Assembly: GCA_029783825.1 (NCBI GenBank)
Contig: JAREIK010000385.1
Coordinates: forward strand, 2,659,501-2,723,500
From: Sapria himalayana
Taxonomy: Eukaryota > Streptophyta > Magnoliopsida > Malpighiales > Rafflesiaceae
Direction of reading: 5' to 3'
DNA: 64,000 nucleotides
The notes under the pieces are model-generated. The model worked only from the letters and a program-made list of their open reading frames with translations. It searched no databases and was not told where the DNA came from. The position numbers and the translations under genes are program-made. Below are positions 1-11,395 of the stretch, piece by piece; the first letter of the stretch is position 1; each line of letters opens with the position of its first letter.

Positions 1-717
1 ACTCAAGCTCAGGGAATCGATGCGATTCAACGAACACAGCGGGGCGAGAAGAAGCAGCAGCACAAACAAGATGACCAATTCTCTATGATCCCACCCGCCA
101 TTGCCGAGCAACTGGTCCAGAATGCCGGCATGGTGGCGCGATCCCGACAGAACATCGCCTATGATTATCAGATAGGCAACCAGCACTCCAGCATTGTTCA
201 CAATTATTGCAATTTCACACAGGATCCTCCCCGTCCTGCCCAGTGCACACTGCACCACCTCCCCGTAAGAACAAGAGCTTGTTAGCACAGAGAACCTCAC
301 TAACATTTCGACACTGATTTCGGACAAAATACCCATCAGCACGATCAGCATCGTACCTGGAGCCAGCCCGAGAACCTTCATCGTCGCCGGCAGGGCCATG
401 ATGCCTGCTCCGATAATAGAGGTGGCTAGGTTAAAAACCGACCCACGGATCGTCGCGCCCGCATGCGGCCCAGCGGCGGAAGCTGCGAATCGGCATCGAC
501 CAAAATCGAGATCGTCGTCATCATCATCATCCTCATCCTCGTAGTCGTCAACCCCACCATCGTCGTGACGAGTCTTGGGATCTGAGTAATCATCCGGATC
601 GTCGAGTGGAAGCAACTTAATTTGGCTGTTTGGCAAAGCACTTCTGCTCTTGGGAAGATCGCGCGACTCTCCTTCTTCCCATGAGAACTGAGACATAGCT
701 GTGTAACTGCTATCCAT
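1..717 (-). CDS. AVT6E: AVT6-type amino acid transporter, N-terminal part (runs off left edge)
   Basis: An uninterrupted 239-codon reading frame starts at the ATG at 717-715 and is still open at position 1, so the C-terminal half is missing. The product belongs to the plant AVT6 branch of the SLC38/AAAP amino acid transporters, which export neutral or acidic amino acids across the vacuolar or endomembrane. The first ~80 residues are hydrophilic, with an acidic tract (DDYEDEDDDDDDD, about residues 60-72). The family core follows: SVFNLATSIIGAGIMALPAT (TM1 with the G-A-G-I break), then a second hydrophobic span, SVEMLVRFSVL, SYGEVVQCALGRTGRI, and VNNAGVLVAYLIIIGDVLSG. The motifs GIMALPATMKVLGL, LSEISVE and WDH recall Arabidopsis AVT6E more than AVT6A-D; that subtype is from memory of the family. 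No intron is present in the visible part. The neighbouring EF-hand gene ends 343 bp upstream in the same orientation. Confidence 0.9.
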   Translation of the reverse strand, partial: MDSSYTAMSQFSWEEGESRDLPKSRSALPNSQIKLLPLDDPDDYSDPKTRHDDGGVDDYEDEDDDDDDDLDFGRCRFAASAAGPHAGATIRGSVFNLATSIIGAGIMALPATMKVLGLAPGTMLIVLMGILSEISVEMLVRFSVLTSSCSYGEVVQCALGRTGRILCEIAIIVNNAGVLVAYLIIIGDVLSGSRHHAGILDQLLGNGGWDHRELVILFVLLLLLAPLCSLNRIDSLSLS

Positions 718-1060
718 GACTAATGGCAAACACTTGCACCATACCATTATAAAGATCACTTTAAGGTCAACGACGCCATTTCCATTGAACACGGGGGGGG
801 GATTTCCAAATTTGCCCAAAAAATTTAATTTTTTTGAACTAAAATCAACAATTTTACAAATAAACAAACCTGCAGATGAATTCCAATTCCTCAATGCGCA
901 CAATCATCCACCCAAGAACGAACGAACGAACGAACGAACGAACAACAACAACAATACATCAAACCCAAAATGATGAATACATAAAGTGCCGCACATGGTT
1001 CTAAAAGGTGACTACTTTAGTTAAAAAAAAGCATACTGTTGGACAACGCAGCGTAGCCCA
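718..1060. promoter_or_regulatory. Spacer: AVT6 promoter/5' leader and EF-hand gene 3' UTR
   Basis: These 343 bp separate the EF-hand stop codon from the AVT6 start codon, both on the minus strand, so they must hold the 3' UTR of one gene and the promoter and leader of the other. The clearest structure is a perfect GAAC tetranucleotide run of seven copies at 916-943, followed by a short CAA run. No clear TATA box could be assigned. Confidence 0.5.
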
Positions 1061-1812
1061 CTAATCAACTGGAACTTCAACTTCCATTTTTATGCCTAAA
1101 GTGCCAAGAATCTGCAGAAAACATTACTTATATTCATCGTCATCAACTTGATGATAGTGTCAAGCATATGAAATCATTATAATATTCAGGTTGTGGTTGT
1201 ATCAAATCACCCAGAGCAGATTACCTTGATGAAATCATTCAGCTCCAAGCAGGAATCCATGGTGTAGCATGACTCCTCCAGGGCATGACCTAAGACTTGC
1301 TGTGCGACCAAATAAAATTATTTTTAATAGATGTAGCGGCCACAAGAAGAAATCCAAATCAATTATGATGATCATGATCCATTCTTATATCAATGGAACT
1401 CTATTGAAATGGGCAACATGCTCGAAGTTCATCTTCATTATCTATGCATGTTGGCTTTGTTGGTAAGGACAAACTTAAGATTGGGTCAGGTTGAGAGCAT
1501 AATGTTCCCATAACTGGAACTATACGTGTCCCACAAAACCTAAACACCATGAAAGGGTTGCAACTCAGGCAGGTAGGTTGGATCACGTTGAGAGCCAACT
1601 CTAACCCAACCCAAACCACAACCAGAACTTTAAGAAAAAATAATAAAAAAATAATTAAAAATACAAAAAATACAAAAATATAAAAATAAATAAAAAATAA
1701 GAAATAAAATAAATAGAAAATAAATAAATAAATATAAATATAAAATAAATAAATAAATAAATAATAAATAATAAATAAATAAAATAAATAAATAAATTAA
1801 AATAAATTAAAA

Positions 1813-1846
<34 letters not shown>

Positions 1847-4018
1847 AAAAAATAAATTAAAATAAATTTAAAAATAAAAAAGAACTGAAATTATGAGCAG
1901 TGATGCCCTCCGATTAGGTTTGTCATATGTTAGGTTGAGTCATTAATAACATTGGCAATGAAAAATTAATAAAAATTATATTTTTTTTGATGTTTTGCTT
2001 AAAATTATAAAAAAACTGAACTATATCACATTAATTTTTTGATTTTATGAAAATAAAATATAAACATTTTTCAAATTAATCAAGTTGAAATTTACATACC
2101 ATAAAATTATAAAATCACTAGTTTAAAAATATTTTGGAGCTCACATCAAAATTCTAACAAGCCGGGGAGCTAATAAAAGAAGAAAGATAACTTTTTTCAA
2201 GTCTGGGTTTACTATCGATTGTCCGACTTGAATTTAGGTCGGGGTGAACTTTTTAACCCAAGCCTAACCCAAATTTCAAAAATTTCAACCGGAGACTAGC
2301 ACAAATTTCAAGAGTTCAACTCGAGACTAGCCAAATTTTAAAAAAGTTAAACCCCTAGCTTAACTCAAATTTTAAAAAGTTCAACTCGTGCCAAGCCTGA
2401 ATTTCAAAAAGGTCAACTTGAGCCAAACTTGAATTTCAAAAGGTTCAACCAGGGCCTGACACGAATTTCAAAGAGTTCAGCTCGAGCCCAAGTTATTCTC
2501 GGGTTGGGTTTGGATTACTTAGATTGACTCGACCCGAGCCTACCTCGAATTTCAAAAAGTTCAACCAGAGGCTAAAACAATTTTCAAAGAGTTCAACCCG
2601 AGCCTAACCCAAATTTCAAAGAGTTCAACCCGAGCCTAACCCAAATTTCAAAGAGTTCAACCCGAGCCTAACCCAAATTTCAAAAAGTTCAACCGAAGGC
2701 TGACACAAATTTCAAAGAGTTCAACTCAAGCCTAAGTTTTTCTCAGGTTGGGTTTAAATTACATATATTGACTCAACTCGAGCAACCCAAATTTCAAAGT
2801 GTTCAACTCGAGACTAATTTTTTACTCGGGCTAGGTTTGGATTACTTAGATTGACACAACTCGAACATAACCCAACTTTCGAAAAGTTCAACCCAATCCT
2901 ATCCTGAATTTCAAATAGTGCAACTCGAGCCTAGCCCAAATTTCAAAAAGTTCGACCCGAGCCTAGCCCGAATTTCAAGAAGTTCAACCCAAGCCTAGCC
3001 CAAATTTCAAAAAGTTCAACTCAGCCCTAATTTTTTCTCGGGATGAGTTAAGATTATTCAAATTAACCCAAGAAAAAGAAGGGGAACAAGGAAATATAAT
3101 TAAATTATTTGTAAATACCTTTCTTTGCTCATTGGACATGAAGGGGCCAGACAAATCTTGAAGAACCTCAAGCATGTCGTCAAAATACACTTTTTCATTT
3201 CTTTGCGCATCAAACACTTTAAAAATAACTGAGATAAACATAGACTCTGTGAGACCAACACAATATCATCATCATCATCATCATCAAACAAGTATTCTTT
3301 AAATTATTTCCAATAAATAAAATAATTTATTTATTTATTAAACAAAATAAATAAATAAATAAATAAATAAACATGATCTTGAAGAACAAGAGCAAGATTA
3401 ATTTTAATGTACATTTTATTTTCTTCATTGCTCCTGCTTTAGCACTGAAAGGAGATAGAAAGTCAACAAAATCCTTAAAGTTCCAACTATCCACCATCTT
3501 CAATATTCTCTACAAAAAGCACGAATTGTTGCCCTAATTAAAATAGGAAATCAAATTTATATTAATTATTTTAGATAATACGTAAGTTAACCATGATCAA
3601 GAATATTAGGAAATAAGAATTAGATTTTAAATATATATATTAGAAACATTAATAAAATATTAATTGGGTATATTAGGTAAATTAGGTCAGATCGATCAAC
3701 ACCTGAGAAAGTGGATTCATTGCAAACTCTGGCACTGATAATAATTCGTCTGCAGATATAAATCCCTTAGCATTTCGATCTAGCTGGCAAAATCGTTTAT
3801 ACAGGGACACGATCTCCTGTTGAGAGACTTAACTTGGGCAAAAAAAAAAAAAAAGGAAAAATCCCAAATTATTGCAATTAGAAGGAACATATCAAGGCAA
3901 CAAAAAAAAAAAAAAAAAATCAAGAATGATCCACAGTTCGATACTTACACAAATTATTGCAATGTTCTTGCACCTCCTCGATATCATACTGAGTTAGCAT
4001 TGATGAGGCAGCTCCCAT
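1061..4018 (-). CDS. Calcineurin-B-like EF-hand calcium-binding protein (six exons, complete)
   Basis: Coding exons in order: 4018-3949, 3827-3703, 3509-3413, 3228-3119, 1299-1225, 1111-1061. Together they make 528 nt, a 175-aa protein, the same length as the Arabidopsis calcineurin-B-subunit-like protein At3g18430, which it resembles throughout. It begins MGAASSMLTQYDIEEVQEHC (potential N-myristoylation glycine) and ends MEVEVPVD. EF-hand 1 has a canonical-looking loop, DRNAKGFISADE (about residues 43-54). The third EF-hand loop reads DAQRNEKVYFDD; position 3 is Q and position 6 is E instead of the usual acidic residue and Gly, so calcium binding there is probably weakened. The last hand, CYTMDSCLELND, is also non-canonical. 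All donors are GT and phases agree. Intron 5 (1300-3118) is swollen by a tandem repeat. Calcium sensor function is inferred from the family; its partner is unknown. Confidence 0.9.
1621..1885. repeat. A/T low-complexity tract in EF-hand intron 5
   Basis: About 265 bp of AAAT/AATAAATA words with almost no G or C, lying entirely inside intron 5 (1300-3118) of the EF-hand gene. It looks like expanded simple sequence and has no coding capacity. Confidence 0.8.
2215..3050. repeat. 32-bp imperfect minisatellite in EF-hand intron 5
   Basis: About 25 degenerate copies of a 32-bp unit built from AAATTTCAAA, GAGTTCAACC and CGAGCCTAACCC. The period is exact across 2591, 2623 and 2655, where adjacent copies are identical. 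Longer interruptions carry a shared variant containing TTGGGTTTGGATTACTTAGA. The array fills nearly half of intron 5 and stops about 70 bp before exon 4. It has no coding potential; its CpG-bearing units contrast with the AT-rich flanks. Confidence 0.85.
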
Positions 4019-6290
4019 TGTATATCAAATTTTGTAAAAACTATGAGCACGAGTGGTTCTGAAATCGAAGCCCGCCATCATAGAGTAGACATCAGACAGA
4101 GCTTGACACATACATTCACCACAACGAGAGAGTCTCATTGAGCAAACAAGTCCATACAAATCCCAAAATTGACCCTCCACATTCTTCCCATTGAATATTA
4201 TAAGATGGCTACTTTGGTCAAGTAAGGCAATTGCACAGAGTGAAATTGATGATGAACTATGAGAGTCAGATGGGAATATGACATTAACGAAGTCAAAAAC
4301 AAAGGCATTATTACATCCATATCGTTGTGTATTCTTTAGGCATACTTGTCGAAGAATATATATGCTCACAATCAGGATAATCATTAAGGAAAATTAATAA
4401 ATTACTTAAGATAAGTAAGAATTGCATGATTACTAATTATTTGGCATGTGTTGCTTTGGTAGACAATGACAGATATACTGAATAACACAACAACCACAAG
4501 AAGATCATCCATGATAATAACATCTCATAGTTTATCAACTCTTTAAGGCTAATAAGATGGTCAAAATTTTAGTATTTTCTTACCCTTAGTCTAGCAAACA
4601 TGTATTGCATGACTACAATACACAGAGAAGACATCATCATATACGAGAGAGTAAATAATCCCTAAAATTTAAGTATTTTTTTAGACCTAATTTTGATCTT
4701 ATCAACTTGAAAAATAAGTTAATTCACTAATTATTGATTAAAATCTAACTCTGACGTTATGAAATTGATAGCTAAACTTATTTTCACTTTATTACTTATA
4801 CAATCTATGTACTTTTGAAATTCTATTAAGTACTAATATACATCTAATGAACTTTTGGTGTCGTGATGAGAACCAATAAGTTTTTAGCATCATATTAAAA
4901 TCACTAGAAAATTTTGAATGACATTATTTAAAATTGATTTTATTTTGATTCGATCATTTTTAGTTGACCGAACTTTTTTGATGATAAATAATTCATATTT
5001 TTAGTTAATTAGATAACTATTGTGTTTTATATTAATTTGTTCTTTATTTTTGTTTTATACACACATATTTATCTACATATAAGATATGAGACTGAAACAA
5101 TATCTCTAAGCCCAAAAAATAGAAAGAACTAGGTGACATTTATTGAGAAAGAGAGTTTAGAGGATAACCATGAAGAAAGATGATAGCAATGACCATGGCC
5201 AATAAGGTATCAAAAAAGTTATTAAACAAATTATTTGTTACCGAGCCCTTGAGAATTGTTGGAGGTCAACATTGATGAACAACTACTCTAGAATTTAAAT
5301 GTAGCATATTTGATCAAATCATTTTAAATTGAGATTATGTCTTATAATCAAGGTTCAACAAAATCAATATGAAGGCCATATAACAAAAAGATCCAAATAG
5401 CCATATCATGATACTTGATGTTATATGACACGGTGAAGATGAATAAAATTAGCTAAAATATAATAAAGTTAAAAAATCTTTTCATTTTCTTTAGGGGACA
5501 AGACAGAAAGATTATTTCATTATCAATTAAGAGTTGGGAAAAACAGATTTAAGCATTTTAAGCAAGTTTTTCTCATTGTAAATCATACCACAATTGAAGG
5601 CAAAGATCAATTAGTTTAGACAATTAAAATATGAAACTTTATATGATCTTTGAGATTGATTTATAAACCTAATGAGAAGATGCCCTACAACACAAATTCA
5701 AGTTGTAGTCCCATACACAAATATTTTATAATGAGCTAAAGTAAATGATAAGATGCACGATAGATACATCTTCGAGTAATTCTATAATGAACAAATCACA
5801 CAAATTTTCTATTTGAAGAATTGAGTAACTGACCAAAAATAAGTACTAAACTCCAAATAAAAAAACAACAAAAAAAGAAACAAGCTATAATTTTAGAGTT
5901 GAAAAAAATATCAATCATAAAAGCCAACATAAATGTGTTCTTTAGCTAGTTTATAGCCCAGAATAAAAAGATATAAAGCATTAAAAAAAAATGAAAATCT
6001 TGCAAAATTATAAGGTGCGCAATTTCAACCTAATTTATCAAGTAGAATAGATCAACAAAGTACAAAACAAATGATACACTTTTACTTTTCAGACCCAACA
6101 TTACTGTACATTATTATCTAAATATAAGCAATTATGAAAACTTATCATATATAAACCAAAGAAATTTACAACAAAACTATGGGTCATAAAATAAAATAGT
6201 ATAAGTAATTTGGCGAGATATCAAACGCAAGAATCTTCAAGTTTAAATTGCAACCAACAAAAAGTAATAAATAAAAAATATAAGTATGTA

Positions 6291-6333
<43 letters not shown>

Positions 6334-6867
6334 TAGTATATTTTATTTTTTATAGTAAATTCATAATTTTCTTTTTTCTCCTCTCATCATTCTTATATTG
6401 GCATTTATTCTATTTCTGTCCATTTTTTTTAATTAATTCAATTTTGTGGAAAGTTGTGTTAGTTTATTGATGAGCTGGGACTTTCAAGCACGAAAATACA
6501 ATGTGAGATATCCAAAGTGTTGACTACATACATAAAATTATGATATAGATTGCAAGTATGTTAAAATTAATTTATTTTCTTTTTAAATTTTTAAATTAAT
6601 AAATAAATTAGAAAAATAACTAAAAATTAAAAAAATATTTTCTCTTTCTCCCACATCTAGTCTAGTCTATATTAAAAAAAATCATAAACAATTAATATGA
6701 TGAAAATAAATTAGACCAAAACAAGATAATATCCCATGATTTCCACTCAAAAGCCTAAAAAACCTAAAAATTAAGTCGACTTTAATAGTATGAATATATT
6801 TTAATATAATTTAAAAAAATTCTAATAATATCAAAAAAAAAATTAACACAATATATATTATAAAAAA

Positions 6868-6898
<31 letters not shown>

Positions 6899-9029
6899 CT
6901 AGAGCACTAACCACTTTAAAAGACGTGTCTATCAATTATATATCAACTGGGTCAGGCAACCCAAGCATGAAAAGAAGCATGACATAAAAATAATGTATTT
7001 GTCCAACATAGCATGGTCAATAACCATGCTTGAACAATGATCATATCATCCCACATCAAGACTGGAATCATGGCAACCCAGTGTTTTTAGTTTGTGTGCC
7101 ATGAGAGATGCAACATAACACAACCTAACACGGCACAACTCAGTAAAGCAAGCCCATACAGGCCAACTTTGACCCAAGTTACCAAATTAGGCTAGCCTAG
7201 ACTTGACCTAGACTAGCCTAAAATGAAATGAGCTAACTTATAATAAATCATACTAGTGTGGAAATGAGCTAAACTAGCCTAGCAAAGCCTAGCCCAGATT
7301 GGCACAACCTGGCATGACCGTGCATGATCCAACATGAATCAGAAAAAAATAGCAAGCCAAAGAGCGATGTTGGATTGCTCATTTTTAGAGTCGTGTTGTG
7401 CACAACATGGTGGCATGACTAGATCTAAAAAAATATATCAAGTCAACACAAAACATCACTACCCATTTGATACTTGTATGATTAATATATTAAAAAATAT
7501 AATATATTAAATTTTAAAAAATCTTAACTTAAAAGGCAACATTTTTAAAGTTAGATTAATTCATATTCATTAAATCATTTTATGTATCATAATGACTTTA
7601 AGAAATAATACATAAAAAAATTAATTACTAGCATTTATCTTTGATAAGATTTTCAAAAAATCATTAAATACTTTATATTATATAAACTTACTATCAGTTT
7701 AATTATCATAAAATTCTCAAATCGATCAACATGAATAATATAATAAAATATTTTTAATTAAAAAAATAATTATAATTAACAAGCTTAAAAAATATAGTAA
7801 GATTGTGTTCGTGATGTCTGACATCTATAGTGATGAGACTTCATTTATATGTCTCACTTCCCACTATATCAATTCGAAATAAAAATTATGTAATAAAATT
7901 TTAAAATTTTCTATAATTTTTCATCCTCATGATAACTCCATCATATATTAGTGTTTGATAAAAAATTTTAAGAAATACAATATTTAAATAACATTTTTTT
8001 GTATTATATTTAATAATATCTCACATAACAATATCATAATTAACATGTTTGTTAAAATTATTATAGATGAGTCATTAGCTAGTAATTTTTAAATTTGATA
8101 TATATGTCACATAATTAACTTAAAAATACAATCAAAAGTAAAAATTATTTCTCTCATATTAAAAAATATATAAAATTTATTTAAATATCTTAAATACTTA
8201 GCAAATAATAAGTTTATACTCTATGTTTATCTGCATGCCTAAAAAAAATTTTAAATATGTATCAAATATCATTAAAATTATACTTATAAGATATTATAGT
8301 TATATCTTAACTACTAATATATATATATCTAATTATATTAATATTAAAAATAATAAATTTATTATTAATAATTCAAACACAAAAATTAGATTTTTATTTT
8401 TAAAATTATTGATAATTTTTTATGGTACGATAAACATGTATTCATTTACATACACTCTCACTATTTAATTGTATTTTGTTATATATATAATATTAATAAT
8501 ATATTTAGTAAATATAAATGACATCTTGATTTTAGTATTTTGATAGTTATTGTGAGGTAGTTATAAATTCCCAAGATAAAAACTATTATCTTTAGAGACA
8601 CTGACTTTTTATTACTTAACTATTTATATGAATCCTAAAATTAAAATAAAATAAATAAAAAATATATTAAAATATATATCCACTTACATAAACCAAGTAG
8701 AATAACTAGATAACTGATAATTATTATTATGTTAAGCATAGTAGTTATTGTAAGATTTTAATTATAAACATAAATATCATATTTAGAGATTTAACTTTTT
8801 CATTCAATTAACTTGTAACAAACGCTAAAATTATCCATCAAATTATAGCTAACTATTTTAAAACTCAAATACTGATTTACAATTCTATCAAATCACAAGA
8901 TAATAATAAAAATTTAAATATATTAAATTAATAAAAATTATATAAATTTATTTATTCTGTATTATCTAAAATATCACGTGATATACAACCCATTTAATGT
9001 CTAGTATAATATTAGAGTTATTTTTTCTA
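4019..9029. other. AT-rich intergenic DNA without recognisable genes
   Basis: This is the 5' flank of the EF-hand gene followed by about 5 kb of AT-rich sequence. A 119-codon open frame on the minus strand (4384-4025) ends six bases before the EF-hand start codon; it resembles no family I know and may be leader sequence. Microsatellites occur at 6288-6333 (TG then TA) and 6867-6899 (TA). Positions 6945-7430 are GC-richer, with repeated words such as GCCTAG, GGCACAAC and GCATGACC, resembling decayed hAT-like repeats seen elsewhere in the window. Nothing else was recognised. Confidence 0.5.
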
Positions 9030-9039
9030 TGACTATAAA

Positions 9040-9736
9040 CTAAGAATCACAGACACGAATTCGAACACAAGAATATGACATGGCAGGATACGCGAACACG
9101 ACAAATTTTAGAAAATAAAGATCGAATACGACTAGGATATGACCTGATAAAAAAAATTAAAAATAAAAATTATTTTTTTATAAATATTAGGTATTTTATA
9201 AAATAAAATATAGTATAATATAATATAATATTTTATAAAATAAATATATTTTTTTTATTTTATTAAATAAAAATATTTTATTTTATTTTATAAGATTATA
9301 TTTATAATTATATTATTTTATAAAATAATATTTTATAATTATCATATATTATAAAAAAATATTTTATTTTATTTTATCAAAATCACGCACCACCCAGCCT
9401 GCAGAATCGCACCCCCACCACCCCACAGAATCATGCCCCCCCCCCACCCCCGCCGCCCCACAGAATCACGCCCCCTCCCTCCCCACAGAATCATGCCCAC
9501 CCTTGTTACTCTACAAAATCGACCATTCGACATCGTGGACGACATCGGTCACTCGGCATTATCGGCATGGATACGACATCCAACGCATCCATTTGATACT
9601 CCACATGACGTATCGGACATAGATTAGTCATCGATACACCACGTGACATATCAGACATGTATCCGTGCCGTGTCCATACCGTATCCATGTGTCTAACACG
9701 TGGACACAACTATAGGGAGTCGTATCTGTGCTTCCT
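9040..9736. mobile_element. Mutator-like MITE with target site duplication
   Basis: A ~697-bp element is flanked by a perfect 10-bp direct repeat, TGACTATAAA, at 9030-9039 and 9737-9746 (Mutator-type elements usually give 9-10 bp). Its ends are imperfect inverted repeats: AAGAATCACAGACACG on the left and, reverse-complemented, AAGGAAGCACAGATACG on the right. Further in, ACACG/GTGTCC-type words are spread along both arms. The centre is AT-rich except for a C-rich block with repeats of CCACAGAATCATGCCCCC (about 9385-9500). No transposase frame is present, so it is non-autonomous. Membership of the Mutator superfamily is inferred from duplication length and ends. Confidence 0.75.
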
Positions 9737-9746
9737 TGACTATAAA

Positions 9747-10180
9747 TATTATTTTAGATAAAAAATTCAAACTACAAATAAATATCATAAAACTACTTTC
9801 ATACTTAAATGACTAACAAATTTAAAGAATAAATATTCAGAATAAAATAAAAAAAATATTGATTGAAGATAACTCATACAACATCAAAAATATTGAATCT
9901 ATCACTAGTTTCATAATTAAACATGACAATTTAAACTATTTTACAAATACAAACTAATCATTGATATTAAATTATTGACATGTGATAGGTAAGACTGATA
10001 ATGACGTTAGTGTAAACTTTGAAAATTTTACAATTTATTATGTCATACAATGAAAGTAAATATATATATCTTTTATTGAATTCTAGATTTTATTCATTTT
10101 AATTTATATTAAATTTTAATTTTTATATTTTTTTTAACAAAATAATATTTTACTTTAAAATTAAAAATTAAAAATAAAAA
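9747..10180. other. AT-rich spacer, nothing recognised
   Basis: AT-rich sequence between the MITE and a GC-richer segment. No open frame, repeat or RNA signal could be supported. Confidence 0.4.
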
Positions 10181-10550
10181 TGAGTGCCGCAAAGACACTA
10201 GCACTGCCTAGTGGAGCATACCACGGTTCAATGCCAATGCTGCAGTGCGGTGACACTGAGAAAATGACCAATAAATCATGGGGTGTAGGCACTGGCAGGA
10301 CTTCACTGACCTGTCTGGACTGTGGACTCTAGCCAATGGCAGTGCCGTGCACTTCCAGCAGCCAACCAGACCAGACACAGCCTGACGCACCCAGTTCAGA
10401 AAGTCTAGCCATTGGGCAGTGCCGGGCTGACCTAACATGTTCCAATGCCAGCCCGAACACACATTTTGTACCATCTACAAAAGCAAACATGTGTGGATGC
10501 TTCTATCACTCGTGGTCAATGCAAAAAATAGCCATTGAATCACTCATTTT
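10181..10550. other. GC-richer repeat-like segment of unknown type
   Basis: About 370 bp with clearly higher GC than its surroundings and repeated words such as GCAGTGCCG, CCAATGGCAG and CCAATGCCAG. The sequence contains partly self-complementary words, suggesting the remains of a DNA transposon with inverted-repeat structure. No duplication of flanking bases was found, and no protein family is recognisable in either strand. Confidence 0.3.
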
Positions 10551-10559
10551 TTGCTAGTA

Positions 10560-11395
10560 AACCATATTAATTAAATAAAACAGAAACAAGGGATAGAAGC
10601 ATTAGCATATATTGATAGTTTATTGATTGGCATCAGATGAAATATCATCAAAACAGAAACAAAATCTAATCCTGATTAAAGAAGAGATGGGAAAGGAAGA
10701 ACAATCAGCACATCAAAACTAGCTGAATCATTGCTGATCGTAAGCAGCGGTGCTTTTAAATTTACAATCACTAAACTCTAGGCATAAATGCCGCTACGCC
10801 AATTTATATTCACAACCAAACAAACGCAGCACCTTAATAAAACCCAAAATCGCTGTCTTGAAGCTTAAACCAGAGAGCTGAATCGAATTTTTTTCATATT
10901 CAACCAAGTCCGAAAAATTACGCGAGTTCTCGAATCGCAATCAAAAAGAAGCATAGCCTAAGAAGACGAGTTCCGAACACGGAAATGAGAGACGCATTCC
11001 GTAACACTAGCCTCCCGTACAAGTATATCAACTCAATTTCTAAGCAATTCACGAAAACGATCTGATGGAAACTGATCCTCAATCAGAATCGTGAACATTC
11101 AACACAGCTATTTGAGTAGCAATTCGCAACGTAATCAAACTGAATTCTGAATGCAGTTCATACTGATATCTAGATCCAAATCTGTTAGAAACATGCTTCA
11201 AGAGCAAATGCGAGCATTGACTAGCACCGAGAGAAGAACAGATTTCGTTAAGAGATAACACAGAATGCCTAACCAGAGTGAAATGGAGTCTAGCAGGCAA
11301 TGGATCACAGTTCCGATGACGTCTGGGCGGGTATGACTTTGAGCATTGCGTCACGGAAGGTGAAACCGAAAGCGACGATCAGAATTAATTTTTGA
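10560..11395 (-). other. Orphan segment resembling a plant 5' leader with leader intron
   Basis: About 830 bp have mixed composition and dispersed CpGs, unlike the AT-rich flanks. Read on the minus strand, it looks like a plant gene 5' end: a short exon-like stretch (about 11390-11280) followed by a plausible donor (CTG|GTTAGG) and a T-rich, intron-like stretch. No coding exon follows on the minus strand before the segment ends. A 91-codon open frame (11354-11079) shows no known family. It may be the detached promoter/leader of a gene, a captured fragment, or chance. Confidence 0.2.

Noticed and set aside
4025..4384. 119-codon open frame just upstream of the EF-hand start
   Set aside because: No recognisable family, ends six bases before the real start, and lies where the leader should be; kept only as a note.
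8223..8468. Asn/Ile-rich open frame
   Set aside because: Composition follows the extreme AT content; no conserved motif.
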